Source: Pseudisothecium myosuroides (Eukaryota; Streptophyta; Bryopsida; Hypnales; Lembophyllaceae). From it: a DNA stretch of 64,000 nucleotides. Within the stretch, counting starts at the first letter, position 1. Every line of letters starts with the position of its first letter. Location: the NCBI GenBank assembly GCA_951799445.1, contig OX637287.1:36547724-36611723 (forward strand), read 5' to 3'. The notes below the pieces were generated by a model, which saw only the letters and a program-made list of their open reading frames with translations, did no database searches and had not been told where the DNA came from. A program made the position numbers and the translations under genes. This document shows positions 22,917-35,433 of this stretch, piece after piece.

Positions 22917-23800
22917 CCCCAAAGTGACAAAGAGGACAGAAAGTGTCTTCACAGAGTTTCAAGTCCAATTCAAAGTGCTGTAACTTTTGCATTCAAGGTC
23001 CAAATTCAATAAGACTTGTTGGGAAAGTTGCGTTCTCCCTTCTAGTTTGTATGGTAAAATTTTCAGATCAATCCAAGATGTATTGATTTTTTGGAAGCCA
23101 GTCGAAGTTCACAACTTCAATTTGAGTTCACCAAACTGCATTTTAGGGCTGCAACTTCGAGGCCTTGTATCTCCTTCATCCATTGCTCATTTTCAATAAA
23201 ATTTGTTGGATTTTGTTCCCCTTGAAGTATACTTATTGTGGTAAAGTTTTCATGTCAATCCAAGTTGTTTTGAATGTTTGGGAGCAATTCGAAGTTCAAA
23301 ATACTGCCATTTTTGGATTGTAGTGAACTTTGGCAGCTTGTTTCTTCTTCATACAGAGTCCATTTTCAATAATTATTTTTGGAAAAGTTGCGCATACTAG
23401 TCTAGTTTTTGTGGCTAAAATTTCATGTTAATCCAAGAATTAATGAGTGACTGAGAAGAATTCTAATAGAAGGAGGTTCAGCTTTAGATGTGTTTTTTTG
23501 CAATTTTTCTTGCTATTTTTTGACATTTCAAAGCTGTTTTGTAGACACAATGATTCAATTGAATGAATTTTTTTTCATCAATGTGTTTGTATACTAGTTT
23601 TGAATCTTTTTGTAGTGTAAAGTTTTTTCATTTGTGTAGGTTTAGAAATCAAACTTCACCTCCAAATGTGTTTTTGGGAAAATTTCAGCATCCATTTTCA
23701 ACACTAAAACATTTTGATCTTGCAATCTATGTGGCCAAATGACTTCAAATTTTGTACATGTCATCTACAACATGTACACTACAAGATTGTACGGTTGAGA
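22917..23800. mobile_element. TTAA-family MITE, right end lost
   Basis: It starts TTAACCCCAAAGTGAC (TTAA 22913-22916). Its far part contains CTTGCAATCTATGTGG and CTACAAGATTGTACGGTTGAG, diverged forms of the conserved right-hand segment of the TTAA family. The right terminus is missing, and a decayed AGGTAGGAGG-type relic (about 23925-24157, ending CACCCTACCTTA) follows. The boundary is approximate. Confidence 0.5.
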
Positions 23801-24983
23801 TTTGTATAACTTGAAGACATTTAGATTCATAAAGCTTCAAAGCAATGATATTTTTGAACCCCAGAAATTGAATGTCACTATGGGATTAAGAGCTCATTGC
23901 ATTTGGGGGAAAGCTAGACTTCTTAGAAACAATTTTCAGGAAATTTTTGTAGGAAGAAAAATGGAATTGGCATCTAAATCAAGTCGTTTGGACCTTCATG
24001 GAATGAGTTACAAGTTTTTGAAGTGGAAGTACAGTGGTCACTAAAAGTGACCCCCTCTTGAAATGTTCATTGTTGGTACATCGAAGAAAGCAAAATGAAC
24101 CTCAGTGTTAGAGGTTGCTTTTAGAGCAAGGGTCACTTTTAGAGCACCCTACCTTACACCTGGAGGCTGGGTTAATTCCTCAAGAGGCCGATTGCACAAA
24201 ATTTTAGCTTCTTTTAGGTTTAAGGTTGTCCACAACTACTCATTTGAGTAAGCGTCGCTTTATACTATAGTGGAGAAGTGCATTGGTTAAAAATTGTAGG
24301 GAAATGGAGCAATATGATTGGAGGAAATTTTGTTCTTCACTAGATTGGGTTTAAACACCCATACCCAATCACTTAAGGGATTTTACAAGATGATGAGCAA
24401 TTTAAGGTGGAAAACTTCAAGGATGGATGAAAAAAAGATATGGTTGCCTGTATGGAAATACTTTTTGTAATGGGGATTCTTAGGAGATCAAGTTTCTTAG
24501 GTAGCTTCAATCCCGTGGACAAGAAACTTGGCCTTTAGAGAAGTTCTCCAACTTCATTTATTGTCGTTTCATTGTAGCATATTTCATCCATGCAATAGAA
24601 GGCTTCCTTTATTTCAAATAGTATTAGCTAGTTATTTGCCTCTTCTTCTTTTACATTGCAAAACTCTTTTGTTGGTGAAGTTGTCTAGTGGACTTCAATT
24701 TGTAAAGTTGTCTAGAGGATTTCTCCGCTTGGTGTTTACACTTCAACCGGTCAAGACTTCTTATGGCATTATTTTATTGTCTTTTCATCTTCTCCAGCAT
24801 CCCATTGATTGCCTCAAATAACCACATCTTGGCCAAAACTTCTTGACCAATCTATGCACTTCTCTATCACAGTGTAAATGGTGGGCTGATTGTTTCATAT
24901 GTAAAGGTCTTGAGGCCAAGAAGTCTGGCCACTTCAATAAAATCTAGACAATTTCAGTCCTTCTCTATCTCTCTTTCAAGGCC

Positions 24984-25928
24984 GCTTTACACCTAAAAGC
25001 TGGGCCAATTATCAAAAAAATCTTTTTTTGTATTTGATCTTTATATTTATTATATCTTATATAAAAAATGGAAAGTTGTTGGATCATAATCTCTTACTAT
25101 AAAGATAGTTGCATGTGCAACAACTCCAATTATAAGAAAACCCCCTTGAGGCCAATTGCACAAAATCCAATGGATTTGATTTGTGAAAAAAATAATATTA
25201 CATTAAAAAAATTTAACCTCAAAGGCCAATTCTCCGTTAAACGCACAATTGAAAATCAGGGTAGGATCCTATGAAGTAAATTCAAGTCAGATGTTCACGA
25301 AATTTTGACACAAGGTAAGAACATATATCCCCTTTCTAGAAATATAATTTTTTTTATAAGGTGCCTGGATCAAAAGTTATGCTTTTGTAAACCTTTTTTT
25401 TAGATTAGGCAACATGTGCACAACTCCTCCTTTACTTTTGAAATTTGGTAGGTATGTAACTCATATGATACAAGATGCAAATGTCAAAAAAAATAACCAT
25501 GTATAGTGTGAAATCTCACTCAAGGAGGAATTAAAGTCTTTTGGCCTTGTTGGGCAAGGTAAAAAAAAACGTTTTCCTTCTAACTTCAAACGTTATAATC
25601 TTTCAATTAATGCAGTCAAAGTTTATGAAAATTTTCTACACATTCCTATAGTATTCTAGTACAAATTTGTAATAATGAATTTTGAAAAAAAACTTTTTTT
25701 TCATTTTTTTTCTCATTGCCCTAAAAAGTGGTAGTTTTCACAATCTTTGCCTAAAATATGCCTTTGACCTTTAGGTGTTAATCAAAATCTAACATTGGCC
25801 TTAAGGCAAAAAAATCGGCATCCCATTCTTAGTCCACCCAATTCATCGAGCTCAAGCCATGTCAGATCATGTCTTTTTTGAACAAAACTTTCATTCCACA
25901 AAATTAGCCCAACTTCTAGGTGTAAAGC
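24984..25928. mobile_element. Inverted-repeat element with GCTTTACACCT ends
   Basis: The left end GCTTTACACCTAAAAGCTGG and the inverted right end GCTTTACACCTAGAAGTTGG match at 18 of 20 bases. A related end also occurs near 24152 (TTACACCTGGAGGCTGGG). No clear target duplication. It hosts the TTAA element at 25217-25777. Superfamily unknown. Confidence 0.5.
25217..25777. mobile_element. TTAA-family MITE, diverged
   Basis: 561 bp between TTAA at 25213-25216 and 25778-25781. Ends CCTCAAAGGCC and GACCTTTAGG are decayed forms of the family ends. Family segments such as AAGTTATG and GCAGTCAAAGTTTATGAAAA can be followed across it. The length matches the 578-bp subtype inside the hAT copies. Confidence 0.55.
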
Positions 25929-26582
25929 GATCCTTATTAACTTAAATTCTTAATCACTAACTCTTGAAGTAGGAAGCCCATTGTGAATTGTTTTCATGTC
26001 AATCAAAATTGGTTTTATGTATATTTTGGTCAAGTTGGAAAATAATGATACGTTATAGGTAGTTAAAGCCAAAAAAATATAACTTTCCATTGTAATTTCT
26101 AGGAAAGATTGTTCTTACCCTTTGGGATATTGATGCGGTTTCCTTATTTTTCTACATGCCAAGCATGGTTCTAATAGAAATCCCAAAACACCCCTTTATA
26201 TAGTGAAGAAGTTGTATGAGTGAGTTCATTGAATTCATTAAATGGTGACTTTGCAATCTAGTTCCAACCCTTGCATCCCTAACTCTAAACTTGAGAGTCC
26301 CAACTGCACATTCAATGCAGTAAAACTATTTTAGAATACAACAAAATTGAATTGGATCCAAAAGTAGAGCTTTAAATTGGGCTACAATCCATAATGGATT
26401 TACTTACCTCAACCCCTAACTACTTGAGCGATTTGTTGTGACTATATATGATCGCTACAAAATTTGAGCTCATTGTGTACATGTATAGTTGAATTCCTTT
26501 GACCTTTCTAAAATTTTTGTAGACACTATTGATGGTTAACTACTAGAAGCTTTTATTTTTCATTGAAAAAAATAAATATTGA

Positions 26583-26847
26583 CACTAAAAGAAAACTCCG
26601 TTTTACTTGACAAAAACTGCATTGTACTCAACAAAAAGTGTGGAATCGGTTTTGTTGAATTCTCCCTTTGTAACGCAAAATTCTACATTCCAACGTTTCA
26701 ACACAAAATTTGACAAGTAAAACGCAGAATTTTGTGTTAGAATGCAAAATTTTGTGTTACGAAGGGAGAACTCAACAAAATCAATTCCACACTTTTTGTT
26801 GAGTACAACGTAGTTTTTGACAAGTACAACACAATTTTCTTCTAGTG
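26583..26847. mobile_element. CACTA-type hairpin MITE, copy 2
   Basis: Begins CACTAAAAGAAAACTCCG, ends TTTTCTTCTAGTG, and is flanked by a perfect 3-bp repeat TGA (26580-26582 and 26848-26850). The halves pair along most of the 265 bp, sharing GTTGAATTCTCCCTT and its inverse near the middle. It is related to 1602-1798 through the ends and the GGTTTTGTTGA motif. Confidence 0.78.
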
Positions 26848-27139
26848 TGATTTTTGAGAGGTCCTCCAAGGCATATATGTACCATTAGTAGAAGTGTAAA
26901 GCTTACCAATTTTACTTGATTTCTTGACCTTCACCAGATCTTGTGAATTTCACTTGATTTGAGATTTTAAAAATTGACTTGAAAATAGTCCCAATAGAAA
27001 GAGTAAAGTCCATTGTTGTATAAACATGCAAGTGTTGATTTGGAGTGATTTGCAATTTTTACTTATTAAAAAAAATTGCATTTCAACAATTGCAAGGTGG
27101 ATTGTGTAATGAGTTTGATAGCTCTTCATTTGAACTTAA

Positions 27140-27925
27140 TCCTAAAGGAAAGTTGTCCGTTTGGGAGACAAATGCATTTTCGGACAGGTACCTACAGGCT
27201 AAAATTTTGTCATGATTTTTTGACACTTTTTATGGAGATAGAAAAATTGATAAGCTTTGTGGGAATATAATTTTTTTCACAATCGGTGCCCGGGAACAAA
27301 AGTTATGACCAAATAATTGCAAAACAAGGGACGGTGGGACATTCTTGTTTTTTGGGTAGTTTGAACATCTTAAAAAAATAACTTGTAGGATTCATTTCTG
27401 AATGCAATTTTTCAAATTTTTCAATTTTTTTTCCATGGTTTAGTTTACTTGTTAGAACAATCTCACCATTGGGATTAGCGCATTTAAATTCCATCTAAAA
27501 TATATTAATATTTTAGATTTTCCTTTACGTACTTCTATTTAACAATTTTTTTAAGAATGATAATTAAGTTTTTTTGAATTTTTTTTTCCTAGACTCTCAA
27601 CTCAATTTTCCACTATAAAAATTTAAAGCTCAAAACTCTGTAATGCAAAAATTTTAAGTTAAAAATGTTCAAAGTCAAAAAATCTAGTCCCGCAATGTGC
27701 TGAAACACTTATTTTTTTCACTTTAAAACGCAAATATCTTGCAATCTGTGCGGTCAAAAATTCTGAAATTTTTTCCACACACTCTCATACTAGTTAGGTG
27801 TAAGATACTACGGTTAGATGTGAAAAAAAATTCAATTTTTTTTACTCTTTGCTACAGATACTGTATAAGCCCATGCCCTCTTTTCATAGGAAAAACAAAC
27901 TTGGAAAGGCTTAGGCACTTAGCAG
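27140..27925. mobile_element. TTAA-family MITE, decayed right end
   Basis: After TTAA (27136-27139) it reads TCCTAAAGGAAAGTTGTCCG, then follows the 42229 and 46312 copies closely (ACAGGTACCTACAGGCT, AATCTAGTCCCGCAATGTGC, CTGTGCGGTCAAAAATTCTG). The right end has decayed but a TTAA remains at 27926-27929. Length 786 bp versus about 920 bp for intact sisters. Confidence 0.7.
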
Positions 27926-28153
27926 TTAACCAAAATGTTCAATTGTCATATGACCAAAAGTCATGTATGAGTTCAATATAGTTGTTCAAATGACATTCAA
28001 ATTTTAATTTATAGTTTTTTTACATGAGACTATATGTTTGTCTATCAATGTACAAATTATCTATTTATTTTGTAAAAATGTATCATTGTTATCATTTTTA
28101 TAGTAACAATTGATTAAAAAAATTGAAAAATATAATAAAAGCAATTCACTTAA

Positions 28154-28921
28154 CCCCTAAAGGACTAGCACGTGTTTTTTGGCAACATAGAAATTTGGGT
28201 AGTTACAAGTGATTGAAAATTTGCATATTCTATGATGAAATTTTAATAGAAGGTGGAAACAAGGAATATCTTTCATATGCACTAAATTTCATGACTTTTA
28301 AAATTATGAGTCAAAAGTTATGGCCTAATATGCTACTTTTTTTGTAAATAGGTAGTCCGAGCAAATTTAAAAAATCACTTTTTTCAAAAAACAATTTTGA
28401 ATTAGTGTTCTAGATTTATACATACACAAAAGGCTTTGAATCATTCCATTTCAATCAATGAGTCAAAAGTTATGAGGAGTTTTAGTTTATAAGACAGTTA
28501 TGGATTCCTGTACTCTAAAATAAACTTTGAAATCATTTATTTTAACTCAATTTTCAATATTTTTGGAAAACAAAATAAAATCATTTACAACATTACAACC
28601 ATTGGGATTGGCATTTTTCAATTCTATAATTAAATTCTTAACAATTTAGTAATTTGAATCATTATCTACTTCTTTTCATTTACTATTTTTTTCTATATGT
28701 TATACAATTTCAAATGATCTTAAATTTTTCAAGCATGTAGCCAACTTGCCTTTAAGAATGAATCCAAAGAGTAACCACCATTTTGGACATTTTTTCATAC
28801 AAATGTAATTTTTTCCACATCTTCTTAAACCAACTTACTACAAGATCTTATGGTTACATATGTCCAAAAATGTTTTTTTTCTAAAATTTGGTACTTGTAT
28901 TAGAAATGGCAATTTTGGAGC
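28154..28921. mobile_element. TTAA-family MITE, right end truncated
   Basis: TTAA at 28150-28153, then CCCCTAAAGGACTAGCACG. The last recognisable family segment is AGAAATGGCAATTTTGGAG, after which the sequence diverges. It is closest to the inverted copy at 34189-35433, both having TTTTTTGGCAACATAG near this end. Confidence 0.65.
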
Positions 28922-28982
28922 GTAAAAGTGCATATAAAATAAATAAATTAGAATCCCTAATCGAACTCAAGAAGATTCAACA

Positions 28983-29059
28983 AAAACTTATACTGTGGTA
29001 CACAATGATACTTATACTATGGTACACAATGATACTAATACTATGGTATACAATGATAG
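28983..29059. repeat. Three tandem 24-bp repeats
   Basis: Three copies of a 24-bp unit containing CTATGGTACACAATGATAC, with few substitutions. The period is a multiple of three, so the open frame over it repeats ILWYTMIL. I consider this accidental coding. Confidence 0.7.
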
Positions 29060-29420
29060 AAACCAAGATCAAATGCGTAGGACATCCTCAATGCACATGG
29101 TATATTAGCCCTTCCAAATAAACTTCCAACTTTTTACTAGTTTATAATTGGAACTTGAAATTACTATCAACAGAAACCACATCCCAAAGTACTGTGAATA
29201 GATCTACGAAAACTCAAATTCAAACATTCGACAATGGAAATAAACCACTTCAAGAACTATCTAAAAGACAAAAGTGATCCAATATTGAACAAATCACAGT
29301 CACCAATGCACATTGCACTCCAAATTGGCGCAATTGATAACTCAATAAATATAAGCAATGATATTTAGTGTTTTGAATTATCAATAACCATATAAATTGG
29401 AAGATTGGAAGATTGTCACA

Positions 29421-29766
29421 CAATAAAACCTCTCCAAGTCAATACTTTGTAAGCCAATAAACCTCTCAAACATAATAATGTCTCGCAATCCGGGCTTGGA
29501 GAATATAATAAGTGGTAGCACTAAATGTCTGTATGTGTGCGCAACAGGGAAGGTGTTGTCCCCATATTGTTCTTGCCATGTGTGTTTTGAGATTGACAAG
29601 TGTCCTTTGACAACCTTCCCACAGAACCCAATGCACATCCCAACCAACATCATTTATGCAAGGATTGCAAATTCTTTGAATACATAGACCCTCTCTAAAT
29701 CAATAAACCTCTCTATTGTAATATTGGCAAGCCATCCGGGCCTAATACTTTAGAGAGGTTCTAGTG
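29421..29766. mobile_element. Emigrant/pogo-like element
   Basis: The left end CAATAAAACCTCTCCAAGTC and the inverted right end CACTAGAACCTCTCTAAAGT are close to the Emigrant/Lemi consensus start CAGTAAAACCTCTATAAA. Subterminal TAAACCTCTC motifs repeat inside both ends. TA follows on the right (29767-29768), but the left TA is changed to CA. No intact transposase; the minus-strand open frame is mostly translated terminal repeat. Confidence 0.65.
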
Positions 29767-30219
29767 TATCAGGCTTCACAGTTGTCAACAGATTGAAATT
29801 GCTGTCTGGAATGGAATCTACTTCTTCTTCTCAATGCCTAAAAGTTAGTAGCAAAACTCATCACGCACCACGTACTTAAGTAAACTTATCGCGAAACAAT
29901 TTCAACAGAATGGAACGGAATCCTCCCCCAAAAGCAGGCCTGCCGCGATTCCAGACTCCAGAGAGTGTGTGGAGCTCAAGCCTCGTTGGTGACTTGGTGG
30001 ATGAATCTTCAACGAGAATCTCCACCATGGCCGGACGGAGCCAGTGTTGGGAGTGTTGGGACGTAAACTGAAGCTATGGCGTGACTTTTTTGACCTCGGA
30101 GTCTCCCATAGTCAACTGAACTGAACTTCAGTGGAAGCCATACAGTACTCCGTATTTTTTTATAACTTTACTGGGCTATAAATCAGTTATAATTCCAGTC
30201 CCTGTGCCGTGGCAGGTGC

Positions 30220-30386
30220 TCACTCTTGTTTGTCAATCATGAGCAGTTCAGCACCAATGGGCACCTCTCGATTGTCATGGACTTTCATTCCGTTCTGTTG
30301 AACGGTGAACTGAAAGTGGGCTGTGTCGTTCAATAGCTTCACTTTGTCAACTCCTGCGGAGAACTTCACGACGGAGAGGGAATTCA
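30220..30386 (-). CDS. Candidate last exon of an unidentified gene
   Basis: On the minus strand an acceptor (CACATTCTGTGCAG) precedes 54 codons ending in TGA at 30222-30220. The peptide has KFSAGVDKVKLLNDTAHFQF and ends LLMIDKQE. Codon use and alternating hydrophobic and charged residues look like a real beta-rich C-terminus, and the local GC is raised. No upstream exon is evident within the next 2 kb on that strand. Protein not recognised. Confidence 0.4.
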
Positions 30387-30409
30387 CTGCACAGAATGTG
30401 AAAGACAAG

Positions 30410-32770
30410 CAGTAGATTCACACACATTCCTTCGGAAATTCAACAACACTTGTCTCGGTACTTCATTCTTTGGTTCATGTCATGACAAAGTCATCACTTG
30501 GCACCTAAAGAAAACCTACTTGTGACTCCTTCTTGTAGATTAGGGTCTGCTTTTTGCGATAAATTAGGTTTTATTCTTGATTTGTTTTCTCTCTCCAGAG
30601 GTTTGCTCTCGGCTCTCCGCCGTTTGTTTTGAATTCTATTGAAATAAACTCCGGGTTTCAAAAACAAAACAAACAAGGTAGCTGAGGTTGAGTGTAATTG
30701 GTTGACTAGTTCATGAAAGTTAAGAAGGTAGGCACCCCAAAACCGCCACTTTTGCTACTATGCCTAGTTACTATTGTTAGATTGGTTATATTTTTGTATT
30801 TTCTTGTTGGCAAGTGGAAAGAGGTTCCAACACACTAAAGAATGCGACATTTGGATACTGTATGCAAAAGTTATGAATGATCAGAGTCTTTTTTATAGAT
30901 GTTCTAAAACCGTTTATTTGATGTATGTACATATTGATTTTGTAGATGTAGAGAGAGTGATGATGGTGGTTCTAGGAAAGGTGTGATTTTGGATGTATCT
31001 ACTTTAGAGGTGATGGAGAACATGGAAAAAACTATGATAGGATTTGATGGCATTATTTGGCATGTCGACCTAGCTAGTTTGGTCCATGAAGTCTAACTAA
31101 GAACATTGGTTAAAATGGTATCAGTGATAGGCATTTAACTCCTGTGTTTTGAACTAAATATTGTAAGATTGTTTTTTTTATAAATATAAAAAATAATAAT
31201 AACTCCTCTAAAATATATATATACATTATTTGATTCATGTAGAATGAATTTTTCTTTTTCAATAATATCTAATACGATCTTCCTTGAAGATTTTTCATTC
31301 AATATCAATTGGTTGAAGTGTACTTTTCAAACCATTCATCATCTACTCAATGGATAATTAACAATTTAGAATTAAAATAGTAAGACTAATATTTGGAGAC
31401 ATAAGTGTGACTCAAGATGCAATTGTAACCTTGAAAGGGCATGGCTAGGCTATCACTAAGGCTGTCAACTAAAAAAATTCAGAATCCTCTATGAATAGGT
31501 GTATTATATATTTCTACAATTTCCTTGAAAATCATTCATCAAGATGTTTTTAGTGCTCAACATCCTTGTTGGACTAAGTAAACCCTTTAGTTTCAACAAT
31601 GAATTTTAGAACTAAATGCCAAAGGGTGCACAACGCTCATTTTGATTTTTTTGAATGTTTATATTTCATGACTGTATCCATTTTTTAAAATTTGGATTTA
31701 TACTCATATACATACACATACATATTCAAATTCCTAGATTTTCAAGAAGAGAGTGTAACTTTGGTACCGTAATTATTGCGGATACAGACATCTTGCAATA
31801 GTGGGCTTCATGCATCATTTTGACGTGAGAACAATTAGTTATCATTGACTCTTTATTGAATTTGTATAGACAAATAGCCTATCTTCCATAAAAATTGCTT
31901 ATAAATGTTTTATGAAATCTCAAAAGATGAAAAGAATGTTGGTTAAAACAATTGGTCAAACTTGCATATTTATCATTAATATGAAGTCATTCACGGGTTT
32001 ATTTTATTTTGAAAACTTTAATAGTTTTAGAAATGGAATTTTTTTAATTCAAAACAAATGAACTATTGAAAGGTAATTTTGTACCCTTAATGTTATAAGA
32101 TGTGTAAATTTTACAAAGTTAAGACAATGATAATTCTTTGTTATTCAATAATGAAACAATGAGCCCAAAAGAGGCAAACATGTGTTCATGCAATTTCCGC
32201 CCCCACCCCTTTTGAAAAAATCCAAAGCCATTGATCTCAATTCAAAAAAAATTCCCCCTTTTCTCCAATGCAGTCTATTTTTAATTAAAAAAGTAAACCA
32301 TCACCGTTGATCCCTGTTGAGACAGACAATCTTGACCATCAGCGCTTTGGAATACGGAATAAAAAATAAAAAATGGAATATGAAATATGCAAGAATATAT
32401 ACTAGATACGTACATGTTTATATGGATTATGGATACAAATTATACAGATATCATATGGCAATGGATATCCCATATTGTTTGCAGGCCAAACAGATTCCAA
32501 AAAATACTAATATGGGGTGAGGGGATATTTCAGAAGCACTTGCGTCATTTTCTCAACCAATAACAGAATGATATGTTTACCCCTTCAAGTATTCATCTCT
32601 GTTTTTTCACAAAAACAATACTTTTGTTACAATGACAATGAGCTCAAAACAAGTAGTAACTACCTCAGTTTAATTGCTTTATGTTGCATTTAGAATATTA
32701 TAATACAAAAATTAATTGTTTCTTTATAAAGTTTTAATTAGAACTTTAATTTTTAATCAATTAGATATGT
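30410..32770. other. AT-rich DNA without recognisable genes
   Basis: No supported exon, RNA gene or complete transposon seen. Short open frames here lack splice context and motifs. Confidence 0.45.
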
Positions 32771-32776
32771 CCTTAA

Positions 32777-33645
32777 TCCCTGAAGGACCAAGGGGTTGTC
32801 CAAATTTTCAAACTGTGAAGATCTATTATAAAATGCAACTTACAAACAATATTTTAATGATGACTCTCAAATAATAGTTGTAAAATATGATTTATAAATC
32901 ACATCTATATGGTTAAATCAAAAAATACACAAATCAATATTTTACAATAAAATTGGAAGCCAATAATTGAAAATTCCTTCTAAAATCAATTTTAGATTGA
33001 ACATTTTTTATTTTTATAAAAAAAATTCTATAAGTTAAAAATGCTAAATTCTAATCATAGTAATCTTTGAAGATTTTTATTTAATTTTTTGATTCAAGCC
33101 ATCACACCACAAAGTTTAAAACCTGTGGTTTGTCAGCAGTTATCATGAGTGGTTATTGTTGTTTCATGGATTTGCACGTTAATATACAATTTATTGCATC
33201 ATTATGATGCATTACTTTTCAATTTATCGCATCATTACGATGCATTACTTGCAACTGAAAGTAATGCATCGTAACGATGCAATAAATTGTAAAGTAATGC
33301 ATTGCAATGATGCGCTAAATTACAATATGTATTAACGTGCGAACCCATGAAACAACGATAACTACATGATAAATGTTGACAAACCGCAGGTTCTAAACTT
33401 TGTGATGCATTGAAGGATCATTTTTTAAACTGAAAAAGTTATATTTTGAGGCTAGACCTACCAATACTCCTTGAATTATAGAATATTTGCAGAGCAAAAT
33501 CTTCATAATTTATACCATACAAATGTTAAAGAACTAATAGAAAATCTTCAAAAAAATTGATGGATGAAAAAACGCATTTTGGTGAATTTGGAATGTGTTT
33601 CTGTTCATTCATTGTTCAAAATCTGCACTCATGGTCCTTGAGGGG
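32777..33645. mobile_element. TTAA-family MITE carrying a nested fold-back
   Basis: It lies between TTAA 32773-32776 and 33646-33649. Ends TCCCTGAAGGACCAAGG and ATGGTCCTTGAGGGG. Comparison with the inverted copy at 36301-36846 shows matching flanks (CTGTGAAGATCTATTATAAA versus TTGTGAAGAGGTATTATAAA) but no hairpin there, so the 297-bp hairpin at 33108-33404 was inserted later. Confidence 0.75.
33108..33404. mobile_element. Near-perfect fold-back hairpin element
   Basis: It begins CACAAAGTTTAAAACCTGTG and ends inverted as CACAAAGTTTAGAACCTGCG, and the arms stay complementary to the centre near 33256. Inside each arm are smaller palindromes, such as GCATCATTATGATGC and GCATCGTAACGATGC, repeated four times in all. 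It could form one long hairpin or a cluster of small cruciforms. Family unknown. Confidence 0.75.
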
Positions 33646-34188
33646 TTAATATTTAACATGATGTTTGTTTCCATTGAATAAACAATAAATTAAGAATTGG
33701 CTTCTATGTATTGAAGGTTCTTACTTTCTTATATGTCAAAAAATTAATATAAGTTCAATCATGACTTAAAATGGCCAGTATTACATTTGAAGTTCTTCAA
33801 TTTTCAATCTGAACTTTTGAAAAGAAAATCCATTCTAGAATGTAAGGCAATTTAAACAATGCAATCCTTATATAAGAAGGTATCTACAATTGTAAATTTC
33901 ACCCACAAGATGTATTCCGTAATTTGATTGATTATTTTAAAGATCAAACTATTGTACAAATTTTTTAGAATGAATTGAAGTCTTAGATGCAATGTCTAAT
34001 CTTGAAGTTTCACTTTCTGAAAGGAATGTGTTAGAATCAAATAAGTATCGTGATAGATGAAAATTAATAACTAATGCAATATATTGAATCTTTATCATTG
34101 CATGCAATTTTTGATTTCCTTGAAATTTTGAGATGTTGGAAAGGAAGTAGGTTGAATTTTTTTGGAGCAGGTTTCATTCATTGTTTAA

Positions 34189-35433
34189 CCCTTAAATTTG
34201 TTTCATATTTCTAAAGGTTTAAAACTGCTTCAAAATATTAGTTTTCGAAGCAAAGCTAAAATCTTCATCTATATTTATTTTTAACAAATCCAACTGTAGG
34301 ATTCTTTTGTTAACTTGTTAAAATACACCCTCCTAAAATTTTAGAAGAAGAAACCTTACCAATTGCAAGATCATGATGCTTGGATTTAAAAAAGGAGTAT
34401 TTTCAATACTTTTCCTATGGCTAGATTTCATCTTTCAAAAAATTTTACCCAAAAATGTGTATACCCTACAACTTTCAACTCTTCCTAAAATTTTGAAGAA
34501 ATAAGTGTGGAATAAATATTAAAAAATTCAACAAAAACATTTTATATTCATGCTTGAAAAAAATAGGAAGAAGAAAGAAGTAGAGAATGATTTAAAATAC
34601 TAAATTGTTAAGAATTTAGTTATTCAAAAGTGCCAATCCCAATGTTTGTAATGTTGTAATAAAAATCTACATCCTATGATTTTATTTTTTCCCAAATATT
34701 GAAAGCATTAGAGGAGATTTAAGCATTAGAAGAGATTTGGGCCTTCGGAAGACCGTTTTAGGATTGTTCCTGATGCTAGGAACAACGCATTGCTGTCAGA
34801 ATTTTTTTTTATTAAAAAATAAAATAAAATAAAGTTATTAAAATGTTAAAATAATACTATATTTTTTTAATTTTTTTTTCAAAAAAAACAAAAAATAAAT
34901 CTAACGTGGCAAACACTTGGCCAGTTCAGACTGATGATTTGGCAACGTCCCAATGTTCCTGCAGAGTTCCCACAGTCTGGGAACTTGAAGTCTCTTAGAG
35001 GCCCGAATCTCCTCTAATGTAAGGACTTCAAAGTTTATTTTAGAGTAGAGATTCTATATTTGCACAAAAAAACTTAAACTTGTAACTTTCCATAAACTAA
35101 AACTCCTTATAACTTTCATCTCATTAATTAGAATGGAATGATTTTAAGATTTCCACGTATATGTAAATCTAGAAAACCAATTACAAATTCTTGGTTCTTA
35201 AGAAAGTGATTTTTTATGAGTTAGATGTGTTGCCTTAACTCCAAAAGAAACTACATATTATTTTATAATTTTTTAATCATGTAGTCAAAAGTTATGAAAT
35301 TGTTGTACCTTAAAGCTACTCCTTGCCTTCATGTTGTGTGAAAATTTAAAAACAAAAACAAAAACAATTGTTTGTAAATGGATGACCAAAAATGCTATGT
35401 TGCCAAAAAAAATGCCACTTATTCTTTTAGGGA
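34189..35433. mobile_element. TTAA-family MITE, inverted, with nested element
   Basis: It lies between TTAA 34185-34188 and 35434-35437. Read on the minus strand it starts TCCCTAAAAGAATAAGTGGC and matches the 28154 copy. The minus-strand end carries the family segment GAATCCTACAGTTGGATTTG. Removing the 304-bp insert 34711-35014 leaves about 940 bp, the usual family length. Confidence 0.65.
34711..35014. mobile_element. GAGGAGATT inverted-repeat MITE
   Basis: Ends GAGGAGATTTAAGC and CCCGAATCTCCTC with TA on both sides (34709-34710 and 35015-35016). The palindrome extends through CATTA...TAATG. A related, less complete copy with GGGGAGATTTGAGGGC at its inverted end lies at 48353-48587. Confidence 0.6.

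Noticed and set aside
28888..29121. Small repetitive protein with ILWYTMIL repeats
   Set aside because: It is the translation of a 24-bp tandem repeat; no other evidence of coding.
29915..30063. Plus-strand exon-like stretch (PRFQTPESVWSSSLVGDLVD)
   Set aside because: Protein-like for about 45 codons, but no convincing donor or acceptor and no family; left unannotated.
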